DNA of 64,000 bases from Chelonoidis abingdonii (lineage: Eukaryota > Chordata > Testudines > Testudinidae), in NCBI RefSeq assembly GCF_003597395.2, contig NC_133770.1, positions 12,917,124-12,981,123 on the forward strand. The letters are read 5' to 3'. The notes beneath the pieces are model-generated. The model was not told the DNA's origin, did not search any database, and was given only the letters and a program-made list of their open reading frames with translations. This document shows positions 1 to 35,639 of the stretch, one piece after another. The stretch's first letter is position 1. Every line of letters begins with the position of its first letter. A program made the position numbers and the translations under genes.

Positions 1-2164
1 CACAGGCCATCACCAAACCACCACCCAGCACTCACACATTAAACTCAACAACCTAACTTACGCCAAGTTATTTCAGCCCACAGGAGACTAGACATGTGCC
101 ACAGGCAGAGAATAGGAGGGACCAGTCTGAGGCCCCCGCTATGGCAGGGAAAGGAGTGAGATACAGCCAGCTAATCCTGGCAAGTGACCTACACTCATAT
201 GCTGCAGAGGAAGGCAACAACAAAAAAAACCCTCAGGTCACTGCCAAACTGACCTGTGCTGTGAAAATTCCCTTCCAATCTCACATATGGTGCTCAGTTA
301 TACCCTTAGCATCTGAGCAAGAACCAGGCAGCCAAGCACCTGAGAGACTGATGGTGCCACCTCAGAGCCCTGGCCTTCCCCACCCATGTCCTGTCTCCAG
401 CCATGGCTATCCCTGATGCTTCAGAAGGAGATTTAAAAAACCCCCACAAACCCCCAAAATACATTGAGGGACGGGGAGCAAATCCCTTCCTGACCCCCAA
501 GCTGTCCTCAGTCAGGCAGAATTCCTACTGATGTCAACCTGGCCCTAAATATCCTGCTCACAAAGAACGAAGATTTATTTTATTAAACTTCCAGCTGGCA
601 ATTTGCTGCTGAAATACAAATTCTGCCTCATTTTGTATGGCAGCCACCTACAGAATAGTCATCTAAACTTGACCTGTTTTACGGATGGTTTAGCCACAGG
701 CACTTCGGCACACAGCCAGCTGAGTGCACCCATGCTGGTGAATCAGTAGTGGTGTCTCAGGTATACTAAACTGATGGCTTCCAGGAGTGTGAGTAATACA
801 GGAATGGGTGCATTTATGAAAGGCTACGTGCCAAGCTGCCTGCATTGAGACCTATTTCCCAGAGGAGATTACGTTTATGGAGGCACATCCTGAATGTGGA
901 TATATCAGGGAGTCGAGTTTGGACTACTGCCATCATTTGCCACAAAAGCTACATAGACTGAAAAATGCTGCTATTGCTTTGCTTAAGGAACTGGGTTAAC
1001 TTTCTTCTGGTTTGGACTTCTGTAGGACCAATGCCCCCAGTGATCATTTCTCAGTCTCGTAGGCCTGGTTTGGATGCATTACAAGTACTGTTTTTCTTGC
1101 ACTTTGGTTACTTTGACACTCATAAAACACTTAAACTGGATCTAATACAGAGGGAAAAACTGCACAGTGTATCAGTTACTTGGTCAGGACTTGGTCTGCA
1201 CAAGCTATTTCAAACAACATAGAAGCAACAGCTTTATTTATTTATTTTTTTAAGCTAACACTGCTCGGAAATGTAACAAAGCTTTTTTTTTGAAGCCAGG
1301 CAGAGAATCCGAACTCACCAACTGGAAAACCTACTTAAAACGTGGCTGTGCTCGGCTCCTCCATATTCATAGTTCTCTAGCACCGCAATAATCCAAACGG
1401 CACCTAAAGTCAGACTGACTGCTGCTGCCTGTGCTACTCCCACTGGTGTTTTACCAAACGGTAGTTCGACAAGCCTCTGTTTGCCAGATGCTGGAACTGG
1501 ACAGGGGAAAGATTCGTTGATAATTGCCCTGTTCTGTTCTTTCCCTTTGAAGCATCTGGCAGGATACTGGGCTAGGTGGACCATTGGTCTCACCCAGACT
1601 GGCCAGTCTTATGTTCTTATTCTTATGAGCCTATTGATGAACCAAGCCATACTGGGCATGAATCATTCCTATGTGAATGTCTATTTCGAAATAGACCTGA
1701 CTGCCTTTGTAAGCACTGGCCAGCTCATGAGCCCCAACCCACAAGTCGCTGAACAGCCTCATCTCCCAGAAAACTCTGTGGGAGCTGAGGGCTCTCACCC
1801 CCTTACAGGTGACATTCGGTACCTTGCAGGACTGGCTCCTACGTGACACAAAGGGCAGCTTGCCAGGAGCCAGCAGGCTGCACCTAGTTTGCATGTAAAT
1901 GCACATACCTTTTAAAACCAAAGCATAAAACACACAAAACCCTAATAGTTACATGTAACTGTATTGTGTCCATCAGTGAAGAACTGCCTCTCAGCTGAGC
2001 CACCAGCAGTAAAAACTGCAGATGATCCATTTTATCATGGCCTTCATTTACTGGCAAGGCTGGTGCAGGATGCACTGAGATTACTCAAGCGGTTTTGTGG
2101 GTATCCCTGGCACAGGTAATTGCTAAGAGAATCTTATTCAGCCCCACACCCAGTGTCTTCTCAC
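1..2164 (-). other. GARS1: GARS1 intron 12, partial
   Basis: I searched this stretch on the minus strand for the next GARS1 exon (EFTIE..., motif 3 GLGR) and did not see it. It contains a CR1 3' tail at 1481-1633 and otherwise unremarkable AT-rich intron sequence. Confidence 0.8.
1481..1633 (+). repeat. CR1 LINE 3' end
   Basis: The text CTGGCAGGATACTGGGCTAG, followed by TGGACCATTGGTCTCACCCA and a tail of TTCTTATTCTTA units, is the standard 3' terminus of turtle CR1 elements. Only the last 150 bp are present, as usual for 5'-truncated CR1 copies. Confidence 0.85.
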
Positions 2165-25342
<23,178 letters not shown>

Positions 25343-28300
25343 CTGAGGAAGAACACAGGACAATCTAAGATATGGATTCCATTCTGAAAGGCAGAGGTGA
25401 GGGACATTCTGCAGTAGAGGCTGCCTGAGAGTTTCTACAACCCCGTGGAAACTGGCCAAGATACTGGACGTGGGGGAACACTTTGAAATTGGAAAGTGAG
25501 CATCAGCTGAGATTGATAGAATTAAAGAACCACAGAAGTAACTGTTTCTCACTCACTTGCAATTATATTTATCTCAATATGTGACTACACCCCCATTAAA
25601 AAAAGTCTATTTGAATAGACACAAGCGTTTCTCTGATGTTCATGCTTTTTTCAGGACAGCAGGTTATCAAAGCAGTGTAGGAAATGAACACAACTTTACG
25701 AGAAAGCAAGACACAGCAGGGCCCTGGAACCAGACTAGTTACCGTCATCTTGCAAGAGTTATAAAAGGGTTTCCCTACCCCACATGGTAAGGATTCCAGT
25801 CCCTCATGACCCAGGAAATGTGACAGGCAAACAATCATGTGGAATTATTAACCCCTACATACGCTATAATATGGCTTTACAATATTTTTTGGGACTATGT
25901 CAACACTTCAGAGCCTATTTAGCATAGCCCCTTAGCGCGATCCTGCTGACACCAACAAAAGGAGTTTTTCTACCATTGTAGGAACACCACCTCCCTGAAC
26001 AACATTAGCTACCTCGACAGAAACACTCTTCTGTTGTCAATAGCTGCATCTAGGCAGAGAGGTTTGTTGGCATAACTACGTCGATCAGGGATATGTTTTT
26101 TTCACACCCTTGACCAACACAGCTGCATCAGTATAAACTGTAAGCAGTGGCTGTAGATAACTTAGTTCTGCTTCTTGCCTGCGTTGGCTTTAAGTGAATG
26201 AACAGTCTTTCCCTTCATTCCCAAAAAGAAATTATCTAGCCAAAAAAACCTGTTTATCTTGAATTACTGAGGGAGAAACGTTGAGAGGCAAGGAACAAGA
26301 GAATAGAGACAGCTACAGATGTGAAGTACATGCAGAAAATCAGTAACTTTCCTAGTTTAATGCTCCCAGTTTAGCATCTTTCCTGTACCTACTCTTCTTT
26401 CATTTAAAAATGATGTGAACCTGATTTTTACTTTTTCTACACTGCCAGCTTTGTTTACATTCTACTTCTACTGCATGGTGCTCAGCCCTAGTGAAATCAC
26501 TGCACAAAGGCAATGAGACAGGAAACAGGCTGCAGCTAGGATTTCATGTTTCAGGTTGGGAAAAGAGGGGGGCTGACTTTATAATAGGAGAGAACTGACA
26601 GTAAGTGAATTAAATAAAAAGAACAAAAAATGTGACCGGCTGGGCTAATAAACTTCACATGTCAGCTACTATAACACAGTGGATAAAGAAAGTTGGCAAC
26701 TGCACTTGACTGCTTCCTTCCTGTTAACCAGTGTAATCAAAATGTGAAAATTTCACTCCAGGGCTGCTGGGTTGAACTGCAATTCCAGGCTAACGTGGCA
26801 GAGGGAGGGATCTGAAGGAGAAAAAAACAGTAGTAAACCAAACCCCTCTTTGTTGAGTTAGGGGATCTGGAAGGAAAGAAAGTCAAGACAGAGTCCAGGG
26901 AACTGCTGCAGACTCAGAAGAGTTCATCACACTGCTTTGCATTCAGCACCAAAAAAGTGGTATGCAGTGGCTCTTTGTTCCGTACGACAAGGACTCGGGG
27001 ACACAGGGCAGAAAAAAAAAAAATGAAGCAAACAATTATGCTTGCTGACTGGACACAATTTAATTAAAGACATGAGCCCAGCCCAGAGGAGGAGCAGCAC
27101 ACAGCACTATTTGATGTGGCAGATTTTGCTGCAGCTTTGTCCCAAACAACAGTGAAGCAGAGAGGGATCCACCCCTGGATCACAGCAGCTTATTGCATCA
27201 GGCACTGCTGCAGGAAGAAACACCGGCTTGGTCGCGTGGGGACAATCTCTCTCTCTCTAGGTCAAGGCTCCTTCAGGTTTAATTAAATTGCATCTACCCT
27301 CCATTTGGATTGGACGAGAGCATCTATCTTCCTTATTCTATTTCTATTAAGACACTTTAAACACCCTCCTTTTATTATTACCATAGCATGTCACGCCATG
27401 GAAGGCTGCACCTGCATCATTCATCCCCCTCCCCCAAACCTCTCTCTTACACCCCACATTTCTGTCCCATTCCCAAGAGCATGAGGAAAGGGACATTCAT
27501 GTATTTCTGTTTTAAAGGCAGGTGGCAACTCCCAAATTACTGGCATGGGGAGAAAGTGAGTCAGCTGGGTTTAGCTATTATAATTGCAATTACTCGGAGA
27601 TTCCCTACCAAGGCACTCAGTTTGCTGTATAATGAGTCATAACAAAAACTCACTGAAGTAGTGGTGTAAGTTAAAAAAAATAGATCCATTTACATAACGG
27701 AAAGGGGCAAACACACACACAGATCCAGCAGTATATAGGGAATACACACGTGTGTGGACTAAACAGGGAGACTATATAGAACTAGCTATGCTAAGAAGGC
27801 ATGAAGGGCAACCCAGGCACATGGAGATCTAGGTCTAGCTATGAAAAGGTGTGGAGAATCCACAAGCCGTAAGAGGTATATGCAGACATAGATAGAGATG
27901 AGAAGGGTGCACAGAGAGAGATCAAGCTGTGTAAGGAGAAGGGGAATACACAGATCCCTCTAGATGAGGAAGAAAACACAGACACAGATCAGCTATAACT
28001 GGGATAGAAGGGCACAGTCATAATTCCAGCTTTATTACAAGAGATATATGCACCTATATGCCCAGCTATAAAAGGGAGGAGAGCTAGAGCAACACATTCT
28101 TATTTAAAATGGAACCGTGAAGCCCCACCGTCACATTGGGGACATACACATATACAGATCTAGCTCTCTAAATTGGGGCAGGGGGAATGCCACAGAGACC
28201 CAGCTCTATGGAATGGAAGGGGAGATAACCCACAGACCCACCTCTGAACAGGGGAAAGTGAGCCTATACAGACCAACTCTATACAGGGAGAGACACCATG

Positions 28301-28379
28301 CTGCTCTATGGGGGAAAAGATACCCTATATACCTAACTCATATGGACACAGTCCTGTAGGGCAGAGGGAACTATAGAGA
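25343..28379. other. GARS1: Sequence upstream of GARS1 exon 2, probably intron 1
   Basis: I see no further exon with GARS1 homology here. From about 27700 rightwards, phrases such as CAGATCTAGCTATAA and CAGACCCACCTCTGAACAG look like very diverged copies of the 60-bp satellite that begins near 28380, so the array edge decays gradually. Confidence 0.6.
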
Positions 28380-31065
28380 CCAAGTCTAAAGGGGAGTCAC
28401 CACCTCATACAGACCCAGTTTCATTGGTAAAGGAGAAGCTATGGAGCTCAAGGAGACACTCCCCCCATAAGGGCCTCATTGCAGGGGGATGCTATAGAGC
28501 CCAAGGACACACACACCCCATACAGACCCAGTCCTATAGGGCAGAGGAGAAGCTATAGAGCCCTGATCTGTAGGGGGACACCCACCCATACAGACCCAGT
28601 TCCATAGGAGATGGTATAAGGCCCAGCTCTATAGAGGAGACACCTCCCCATACAGACCCAGTTCCATAGGAGATGCTATAGAGCCCCGCTCTATAGGGGA
28701 GACACCCCCGTACAGACCCAGTTCCACGGGGGATGCTACAGAGCCCAGCTCTACAGGGGAGACACCTCCCCATGAAGACCCAGTTCCACAGGGGATGCTA
28801 TAGAGCCCCGCTCTATAGGGGAGACACCGCCATACAGACCCAGTTCCACAGGGGATGCTATAGAGCCCCGCTCTATAGGGGAGACACCCCCGTACAGACC
28901 CAGTTCCACAGGGGATGCTATAGAGCCCCGCTCTATAGGGGAGACACCCCCATACAGACCCAGTTCCACAGGGGATGCTATAGAGCCCCGCTCTATAGGG
29001 GGACACCCCCGTACACGACAGTTCACAGGGGAATCATAGAGCCCGCTCTATAGAGACCCTCCCCATACAGACCAGTTCCACAGGGATGCTTATAGAGCCC
29101 CCGCTCTATAGGGAGCACCTCCCCATACATACCCAAGTTCCACAGGGGATGCTATAAGCCCGGCCTATAGGGAGACACGCCATACCAGACCCACCCAGGC
29201 TATTAGGCCCCGCTCTATAGGGGAGACACCCCCGTAAGACCCATTCCACGGGGATGCTATAGAGCCAGCTCTATTAGGGTGAGGACAACCTCGCCTACAG
29301 ACCCAGTTTCACAGGGGATGCTATAGAGCCGCTCTATAGGGGAGAACACCCCGCTAGACAGACCCAGTTTCCACGGGGGATGCTATAGAGCCCCGCTCTA
29401 TAGGGGAGGACAACCTCCCTACAGGACCTCAGGTCCACAGGGGGATGCTAAGAGCTCCCGCTCATAGGGTGACAACCCCCGTACAGATCCCAGTTCCACA
29501 GGGGATGTATAGAGCCCGCTCTATAGGGGAGACACCCCCATACAGACCCAGTTTCCAGGGGATGCTTAGAGCCCGCTCTATAGGGGAGACACCCCATACA
29601 GACCCAGTTCACAGGGATGCTACAGAGCCCGCTCTATAGGGGGACACCCCGTTACAGACCCATTCCACAGGGGATGCTAAAGAGCCCGCCTCTATAGGGG
29701 AGACACTCCCCATACAGACCCAGTTCACAGGGGATGCTTATAGCCCCGCTCTATTAGGAACGACCTCCCCATACAGACCCAGTCCACAGGTATGCTAAGA
29801 GCCCCGGTCTATAGGGGGACACCCCGTACAGACCAGTTCCACAGGGGATGCTATAGAGCCGCGCTTTAGGGGAGAACCTGCACCCATGACAGGACCCAGG
29901 TTTCCACAGGGGATGCTATAGAGCCCGCTCTATAGGGAGCCACACCCCCGTTACAGAGACCCAGTTCCCAGGGATGCTATAAGCCCGCTCTATAGGGGAG
30001 GACACCTCCCCAGACAGACCCAGTTCACAGGGGATGCTAAGAGCCCCGCTCTATAGGGGAGACACTCCCCTACAAGACGCCAGTTCCACAGGGGATGCTA
30101 TAGAGCCCGCTCTATAGGGGAGACACCTCCCCCTACAGACCACGTTCCACGGGAGCAAGAGCCTCATAGGGGACACCCATACAGCCAGTTCACAGGGCTT
30201 ATAGAGCCCCGCTCTATAGGGGGACACCCGTACAGACCCAGTTCACAGGGGTGCTATAGAGCCCGCTCTATTAGGGGAGACACCTCCCTACAGACCAGTT
30301 CCACAGGGGAGATAGACAGACGCTCTATAGGGAGGACACCCATACATGACCCAGTTTCCACAGGGGATGCTTATAGGCCCCGTCATAGGGAGCCCTCCCC
30401 ATACAGACCAGTTCACAGGTGAATGCTAAGAGCCCCGCTCTATTAGGGGCACCCCCGTAGACCCGTCCACAGGGGATGTATAGAGCCCGCCAGAGGGAGA
30501 CACCCCGTACAGACCAGTTCACGGGGATGCTATAGAGCCCCGCTCTATGGGGAGACACCTCCCCGATACAGACCAGTTCCACAGGGGATTGCTACAGAGC
30601 CCGCTCTTATGTGGGGACACCCCCGTACCAGACCAGATTCCACAGGGATCTATAGAGCCTCCGCTCTATAGGGAGACACCTCCCCTACAGACCAGTTCCA
30701 CAGGGATGCTAAGACCCGCTCATATTAGGGGAGATCACCCTCATACCCTACAGACCAGTTCCACAGGGGATGCTATAGAGCCCCGCTCTTAGGGGAGACA
30801 CCTCCCCATGACAGACCAGTTCCACAGGGATGCTAAGAGCCCGCTCTATAGGGGACACCCCCACAGACCCAGTTCCACAGGGATGCTATAGAGCCCGCTC
30901 TATAGGGGAGACACCCCCTACAGACCCAGTTTCCAAGGGGATGCTATAGAGCCCGCTCTATAGGCGGAGACACTCCCATACAGACCCAGTTCCTACAGGG
31001 GATGTACAGTAGCCCCCTCTATAGGGGAGACACCCCCTACAACCCAGTTCCACAGGGGCCTCACG
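28380..31065. repeat. 60-bp tandem satellite array
   Basis: The repeat has a 60-bp period, most clearly at 28781-29000, where consecutive units are nearly identical. Each unit contains CTATAGAG-CCCCG-CTCTATAG, an 8-bp perfect inverted repeat with a 5-nt loop, followed by GGGAGACACCCCCATACAGA and CCCAGTTCCACAGGGGATG. About 40 units are present. Left of 28600 the units are diverged. Right of 29000 they carry frequent single-base insertions and deletions at scattered positions, which looks like sequencing or consensus error rather than evolution. Open frames through the array are repeat artefacts. Confidence 0.93.
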
Positions 31066-31850
31066 AGAGCCGCGTGAATCGGGGACAGAGCGTAGCATTC
31101 ATGGCGGTTCTTTTAAAGGGCGAAAGACCCCGTTCTTAAGCCGTCTAAGGGACTGGAAGGAGCCCTAGGGGACCATTACAGACAGCCAAGGGTGCAGCCG
31201 CTCTGGATGCGGAGAGCACTGCGGCGGGTCGCCATGAGACCGTCGCTCCACGGGCGGGGGGCCTGCTACAAGAGCCCGGGTAGGAGTGGGCGCCATCCAG
31301 GCGTCAGCCAGCCAGGCGCAGTCGTGACCCGTCAGAGCGGCGGGCAGACAGCGTTCAACAGCAGTTCACGGCGATGTAGCAGCGCCGTCTCGAGCACTCG
31401 CCCTACGCCGAGTCCATAGGGATGCAACGGAGCGTCCCTAGGCGCCGCAGCCCCGTAAGCAGTGCCAAGGGGCATGCTACCGAGCAGCCCGGCAGGACTC
31501 ACGCCGGGAAGCTGCGCCGCGACTGGCAGGCGACCGGACGCCGCCAGCCTGCGCGATGAGCGCGCCGCGCGTCTGCCGCCTGGGGCGGGCGGGGCCGCGA
31601 GTGGCCGCAGCGGGGCAGGCGGCATGGCCCGGGGCTGCAGCGTGGGCTAAGGGCGCTATGGAGCAGGATCGCGCCGGTGATGAATGGGCGCTAGGCCTCA
31701 CTCGCGCACGCGGCATTCCGACGCGCGGCAGTCGCTCCGATGCACCCGCGGGAGGTGCGCCGGGCCCAGCGCGGGCATTCGCGGTGGACGTCGCTGCCGG
31801 GATCCGAGCGTGGGGTGCTGTGCCCCGCCGCGGGGAACCGAGGGGGGGGG
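31066..31850. promoter_or_regulatory. GARS1: GC-rich CpG-dense unique segment, candidate GARS1 promoter
   Basis: This roughly 0.8-kb segment is strongly GC-rich with many CG dinucleotides and is not part of either flanking array. It lies about 6 kb upstream of GARS1 exon 2, where a housekeeping promoter island would be expected. That role is inferred from position and composition only. Base accuracy may be poor here. Confidence 0.35.
31503..31625 (-). CDS. Candidate GARS1 exon 1 (presequence-like), unproven
   Basis: On the minus strand an ATG at 31625 opens 41 codons, MPPAPLRPLAAPPAPGGRRA, then ARSSRRLAASGRLPVAAQLP and G. They end in phase 0 at a strong donor GGC|GTGAGT, and exon 2 starts in phase 0. 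The peptide is rich in Arg, Ala, Ser and Leu with no acidic residue, like a mitochondrial targeting sequence. It lacks the second (cytosolic) start and the first WHEP residues I expect in GARS1 exon 1, so either it is not the exon or bases are missing from the assembly. Confidence 0.3.
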
Positions 31851-34345
31851 CCTGGGGACGATGCCCGCGATCCGAAGCTGGGGTGTCTGTGCCCCGCCGG
31901 GACCAGCCTGGGGTGGCTGTGCCCTGCCGGGATCCCGAGCTCTGCGGGCTGTCTGTGCTGCCCTCCCGGATCCGAGCCTGGGGGTCCTCCGTGCCGCCGG
32001 GATTCGAGCCTGGGGTGTCTGTGCCTTCCCCGGATCGAGCCTGGGTGTCTGTGCCCCGCCGGGACCGAGCCTGGGTGGTGTGCGCCTGTCGGGATCCGGC
32101 CTGGGGTCTGTGCTGCTTCTCCCGGGATCCGAGCCTGGGGTGTCTGTGCCCGCCGGGATCCGAGCTGGGGTGGCTGCTGCCCTGCCGGGTATCCGAGCCG
32201 GGTTCTGGTCTCTCCCGGGATCGAGCCTGGGGGTCTCCGTGCCCGCCGGGATCCGAGCCTGGGGTGGCTGTGCCTCGGATCCGGCTGGGGTGTCTGTGCC
32301 TCTCCCCGGGATCCGAGCCTGGGGGTTCCGTGCCCGCCGGAACCGAGCCTGGGGTCTGTGCCGCCGAGAACCGAGCCTGGGGTGTCTGTGCCTCTCCCGG
32401 GATCCGAGCCTGGGGGTCTCCGTGCCCGCCGGGATCCGAGCCTGGGTGCTGTGCCTGCCGGGATCGAGCGTGGGTGTCTGTGCCGCCGGGACCGAGCCTG
32501 GGGTGTCTGTGCCTCTCCGGATACCGAGCGTGGGTGTCTGTGCCCCGCCGGGACCGAGCCTGGGGGTGTCTGTGCTCTCCCCGGGATCCGAGCCTTGGGG
32601 TGTCTGTGCTCTCCCGGATCCGAGCCTGGGGTGTCTGTGCCCGCCGGACCGAGGCCTGGTGGCTGTGGCCCTGCCGGGATCCGGCGTGGGTGTCTGTGCC
32701 CGCCGGGACCGAAGCCTGGGGTGTTGTGCCCTGCCGGGATCCGAGCGTGGGTGTCTGTGCCCCGCCGGACGAGCCTGGGGGGCTGTGCCTGCCGGGATCG
32801 GCTTGGGGTGTCTTGCTTCCCCGGATCCGAGCCTGGGGGTCTCCGTGCCCCCCGGAACCGAGCCTGGGGTGTCTGGCCCTGCCGGGATCGAGGCCTGGGG
32901 TCTGGTCCCGCCGGAACCGAGCTAGGGGGTCTGTGCCTCTCCCGGATCCGAGTCGGGGTCTCCGTGCCCCGCCGGGATCGAGCCTGGGGGGCTGTGCCCT
33001 GCCGGGATCCGAGCGTGGGGTGTCTGTGCCCTGCGGGACCGACTGGGGTGGCTGGTGCCCTGCGGGATCGAGCCTGGGGTGTCTGTGCCCCGCCGGGACC
33101 GAGCCTGGGTGGCTGTGCCCTGCCGGATCCGAGCTGGGTGTTCTGTGCCTCTCCCGGATCGAGCCTGGGGTCTCCGTGCCCCCGGACCGGCCTGGGTGTC
33201 TGTGCCCTGCCGGGACGCGACTTGGGGTGTCTGTGCCCGCCGGAACCGAGCCTGGGGTGTCTGGTGCTCTCCCCGGGAATCCAGCCTTGGGGTCGTCTGT
33301 GCCTCTCCCGGGATCCGAGCCTGGGGTGTCTTGGCCCGCCGGGACCGAGCCGGTGGTGTCTGTGCCCCCGGAACCGAGCCTGGGGGTGTCTGTGCCTCTC
33401 CCGGGATCCGAGCCTGGGGGTTCTCGTGCCCCGCCGGATCCGAGCCTGGGGTGTCTGTGCCCCGCCGGGACGAGCCTGGGGTGGCTTGCTGCCTGCCGGG
33501 GATCCGAGCGTGGGGTGTCTGTGCCTCTCCCCGGGATCCGAGCCTGGGGTCTCCGTGCCCCCCCGGAACGAGCCTGGGTGTCTGTGCCCTGCCGGGATCC
33601 GGCCTTGGGTGTCTGTGCCCGCCGGAACCGACCTGGGGGTGTCTGTGCCTCTCCCGGGATCCGAGCCTGGGGTGTCTGTGCTCTTCCCGGGATCGAGCCT
33701 GGGGTGTCTGTGCCCCGCGCGGACCGAGCCTGCAGGTTCTGTGCCCTGCCGGGATCCGAGCGTGGGTGTCTGTGCCCCGCCGGGACCGAGCCTGGGGTGT
33801 CTGTGCCCCCCCGGAACCGAGCCTGGGGGTGTCTGTGCCTCTCCCCGGGATCCGAGCCTGGGGGTCTCCGTGCCCCGCCGGGATCCGAGCCTGGGGTGTC
33901 TGTGCCCCCCCGGAACCGAGCCTGGGGTGTCTGTGCCTCTCCCCGGGATCCGAGCCTTGGGGTGTCTCTGCCCCCCCGGAACCGAGCCTGGCGTGTCTTT
34001 GCCCCCCCGGGATCCGAGTCTTGGGGTGTCTCTGACCCCCCGGAACCGAGCCTGGCATGTCTTTGCCCCCCCGGGATCTGAGCCTGGGGTGTCTGTGCCC
34101 CCCCACCGGAACTGAGCCTGGGGTGTCTGTGCCCCCCCGGGATCCGAGCCTGGGTGTCTGTGCCCGCCCCCCAGGATGTGAGCCTGGGGGTGTCCGTGCC
34201 TCCCCCCAGGATCCGAGCCTTGGGATGTCTATGCCCGCCCCCGGAACCGAGTCTGTGCTCCCCCCCGGGATCTGAGGCTGGGGGTGTCTGTGCCCCCCCG
34301 GGATTCAAGTCTGGGGGCATCTGTGCCCATGTCTGAGCTTGGGAT
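31850..34345. repeat. GC-rich minisatellite, about 30-bp unit
   Basis: The units alternate between forms such as GTGTCTGTGCCCCGCCGGGA plus CCGAGCCTGGG and GTGTCTGTGCCTCTCCCGGG plus ATCCGAGCCTGGG, roughly 80 in all. Units near 33800-34150 are clean, while those further left carry many one-base indels. The unit is close to a multiple of three and poor in stops. It therefore throws up very long open frames on both strands, including a minus-strand frame of more than 1000 codons. Confidence 0.92.
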
Positions 34346-34400
34346 GTCTGTGCCCCCTCTCTGGGGTAAGACCCAGGGGGTGTCTGTGCCCTCCCCCAGG

Positions 34401-34611
34401 CAGGGGCAGCTCTAGGGATTTTGCCACCCCAAGCACGGAGGCAGCCGGTTTGCCTGTGAGAGGTCCTCCGAAGCCGCAGGACCAGTGGACCCTCCGCAGG
34501 CAAGTCCCTGGAGGCAGCCTGCTTGCTGCCCTGGCGGCGCCGGCAGAGCGCCCCCCGCGGCTTGCCACCCCAAGCACGTGCTTGGCATGCTGGGGCCTGG
34601 AGCAGCCCCTG
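34401..34611. mobile_element. hAT MITE in the minisatellite
   Basis: It starts CAGGGGCAGCTCTAGGG and ends GCCTGGAGCAGCCCCTG. The 8-mer CCCCCAGG flanks both sides (34393-34400, 34612-34619). The 211-bp GC-rich interior has CCACCCCAAGCACG near both ends in partly inverted arrangement. Confidence 0.93.
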
Positions 34612-35194
34612 CCCCCAGGATCCAAGCCCCACAGCCTGAGGGTGTCTGTGCTCCCACTCACAATCTGAGCCCAGTGGTGTCTCTTTCCCCCAGGGGTCCT
34701 AGCCCCACAGCCTGATGGTGTCTGTGACCTCCCCCCAACCCCTGGGCTCTGAGCCCTGAGCCTGGTGTGTCTGTGCCAGACATACAACAGGTCTGAGCTC
34801 CACATTTGGGGGATGTCTGTCATGGGTGCTGGAACTAGGGGTGCTGGGGATGCTACCACACCCTCTGGCTTGAAGTGGTTTCCATCATATCCAGGGTTTG
34901 CCATTTGGTTCAGTGGCTTTCAGCACCCCTACTATACAAATTGTTCCAGTGCCCCAATGTCTGTGTCCTCCCCCCCACACACACACACTGTGGGCATACA
35001 CACACTGTAGGGTCTGATCACCACAGTCTGAGCATGTCTGTGCCCCCCTCACATATACACACCAAGGTCTCAGCCACATGACCTGTCCCTCATAGACACA
35101 CACTGCAGGGTCTGAGTCCCACATTCTGGGGGTGCCTGTGCCAGGCTCCCAACACAACATGTGCACTGCAAAGCCCTGAGTCCTCTATTCTGGG

Positions 35195-35418
35195 CAGGGG
35201 CGGCTCTAGGCATTTTGCCGCCCCAAGCACGGCACAGGCAGGCTGCGCTCAGCGGCTTGCCTGCTGGAGGTCCACTGAAGCCGCGGGACCAGCAGACCTC
35301 CCGCAGGCAAGCCACCGAAGGCACCCTGCCTGCCACCTCCGCAGCGCCAGCAGAGCGCCCCCCGCGACTTGCTGCCCCAAGCACGCGCTTGGCATGCTAG
35401 GGCCTGGAGCTGTCCCTG
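35195..35418. mobile_element. hAT MITE, same family as 34401
   Basis: It starts CAGGGGCGGCTCTAGGC and ends GCCTGGAGCTGTCCCTG. The 8-mer ATTCTGGG is duplicated exactly (35187-35194, 35419-35426). Its interior is clearly related to that at 34401 (CCGCAGGCAAG, GCCAGCAGAGCGCCCCCCGC). Confidence 0.94.
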
Positions 35419-35639
35419 ATTCTGGGAGCGTGTGCCCCTCACACACATTCCCTAAGCCCCATAGATTATGCATATCTGATCCCTCCCACCCCATGCACAC
35501 ATACACTAAGGGTTGAGCCCCACATTTGGGGGTTTCTAGCCCTCCATTTACACCCAAGGGGGTCTGAGCCCCACGTTCGGAAGACGACTGCACTGTCAAA
35601 CACACAGAGAGACTTCAATTGCTGGATCAAGCCTTTGTG

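Noticed and set aside
28534..29053. Open frames with peptide repeats such as YRAGLYSIPCGTGSV in the 60-bp array
   Set aside because: A 60-bp period is 20 codons, so a frame stays open by arithmetic. Frames are open on both strands and end where indels begin.
28380..34340. A CRISPR-like array of repeats and spacers
   Set aside because: The repeats are contiguous tandem units without unique spacers, and the genome is a vertebrate's.
31477..34632. A minus-strand open frame of about 1050 codons, and plus-strand frames of 841, 791 and 413 codons in the same place
   Set aside because: They are the roughly 30-bp GC-rich minisatellite read in several frames. The same short peptide recurs, both strands are open, and the interval is full of suspected indel errors.
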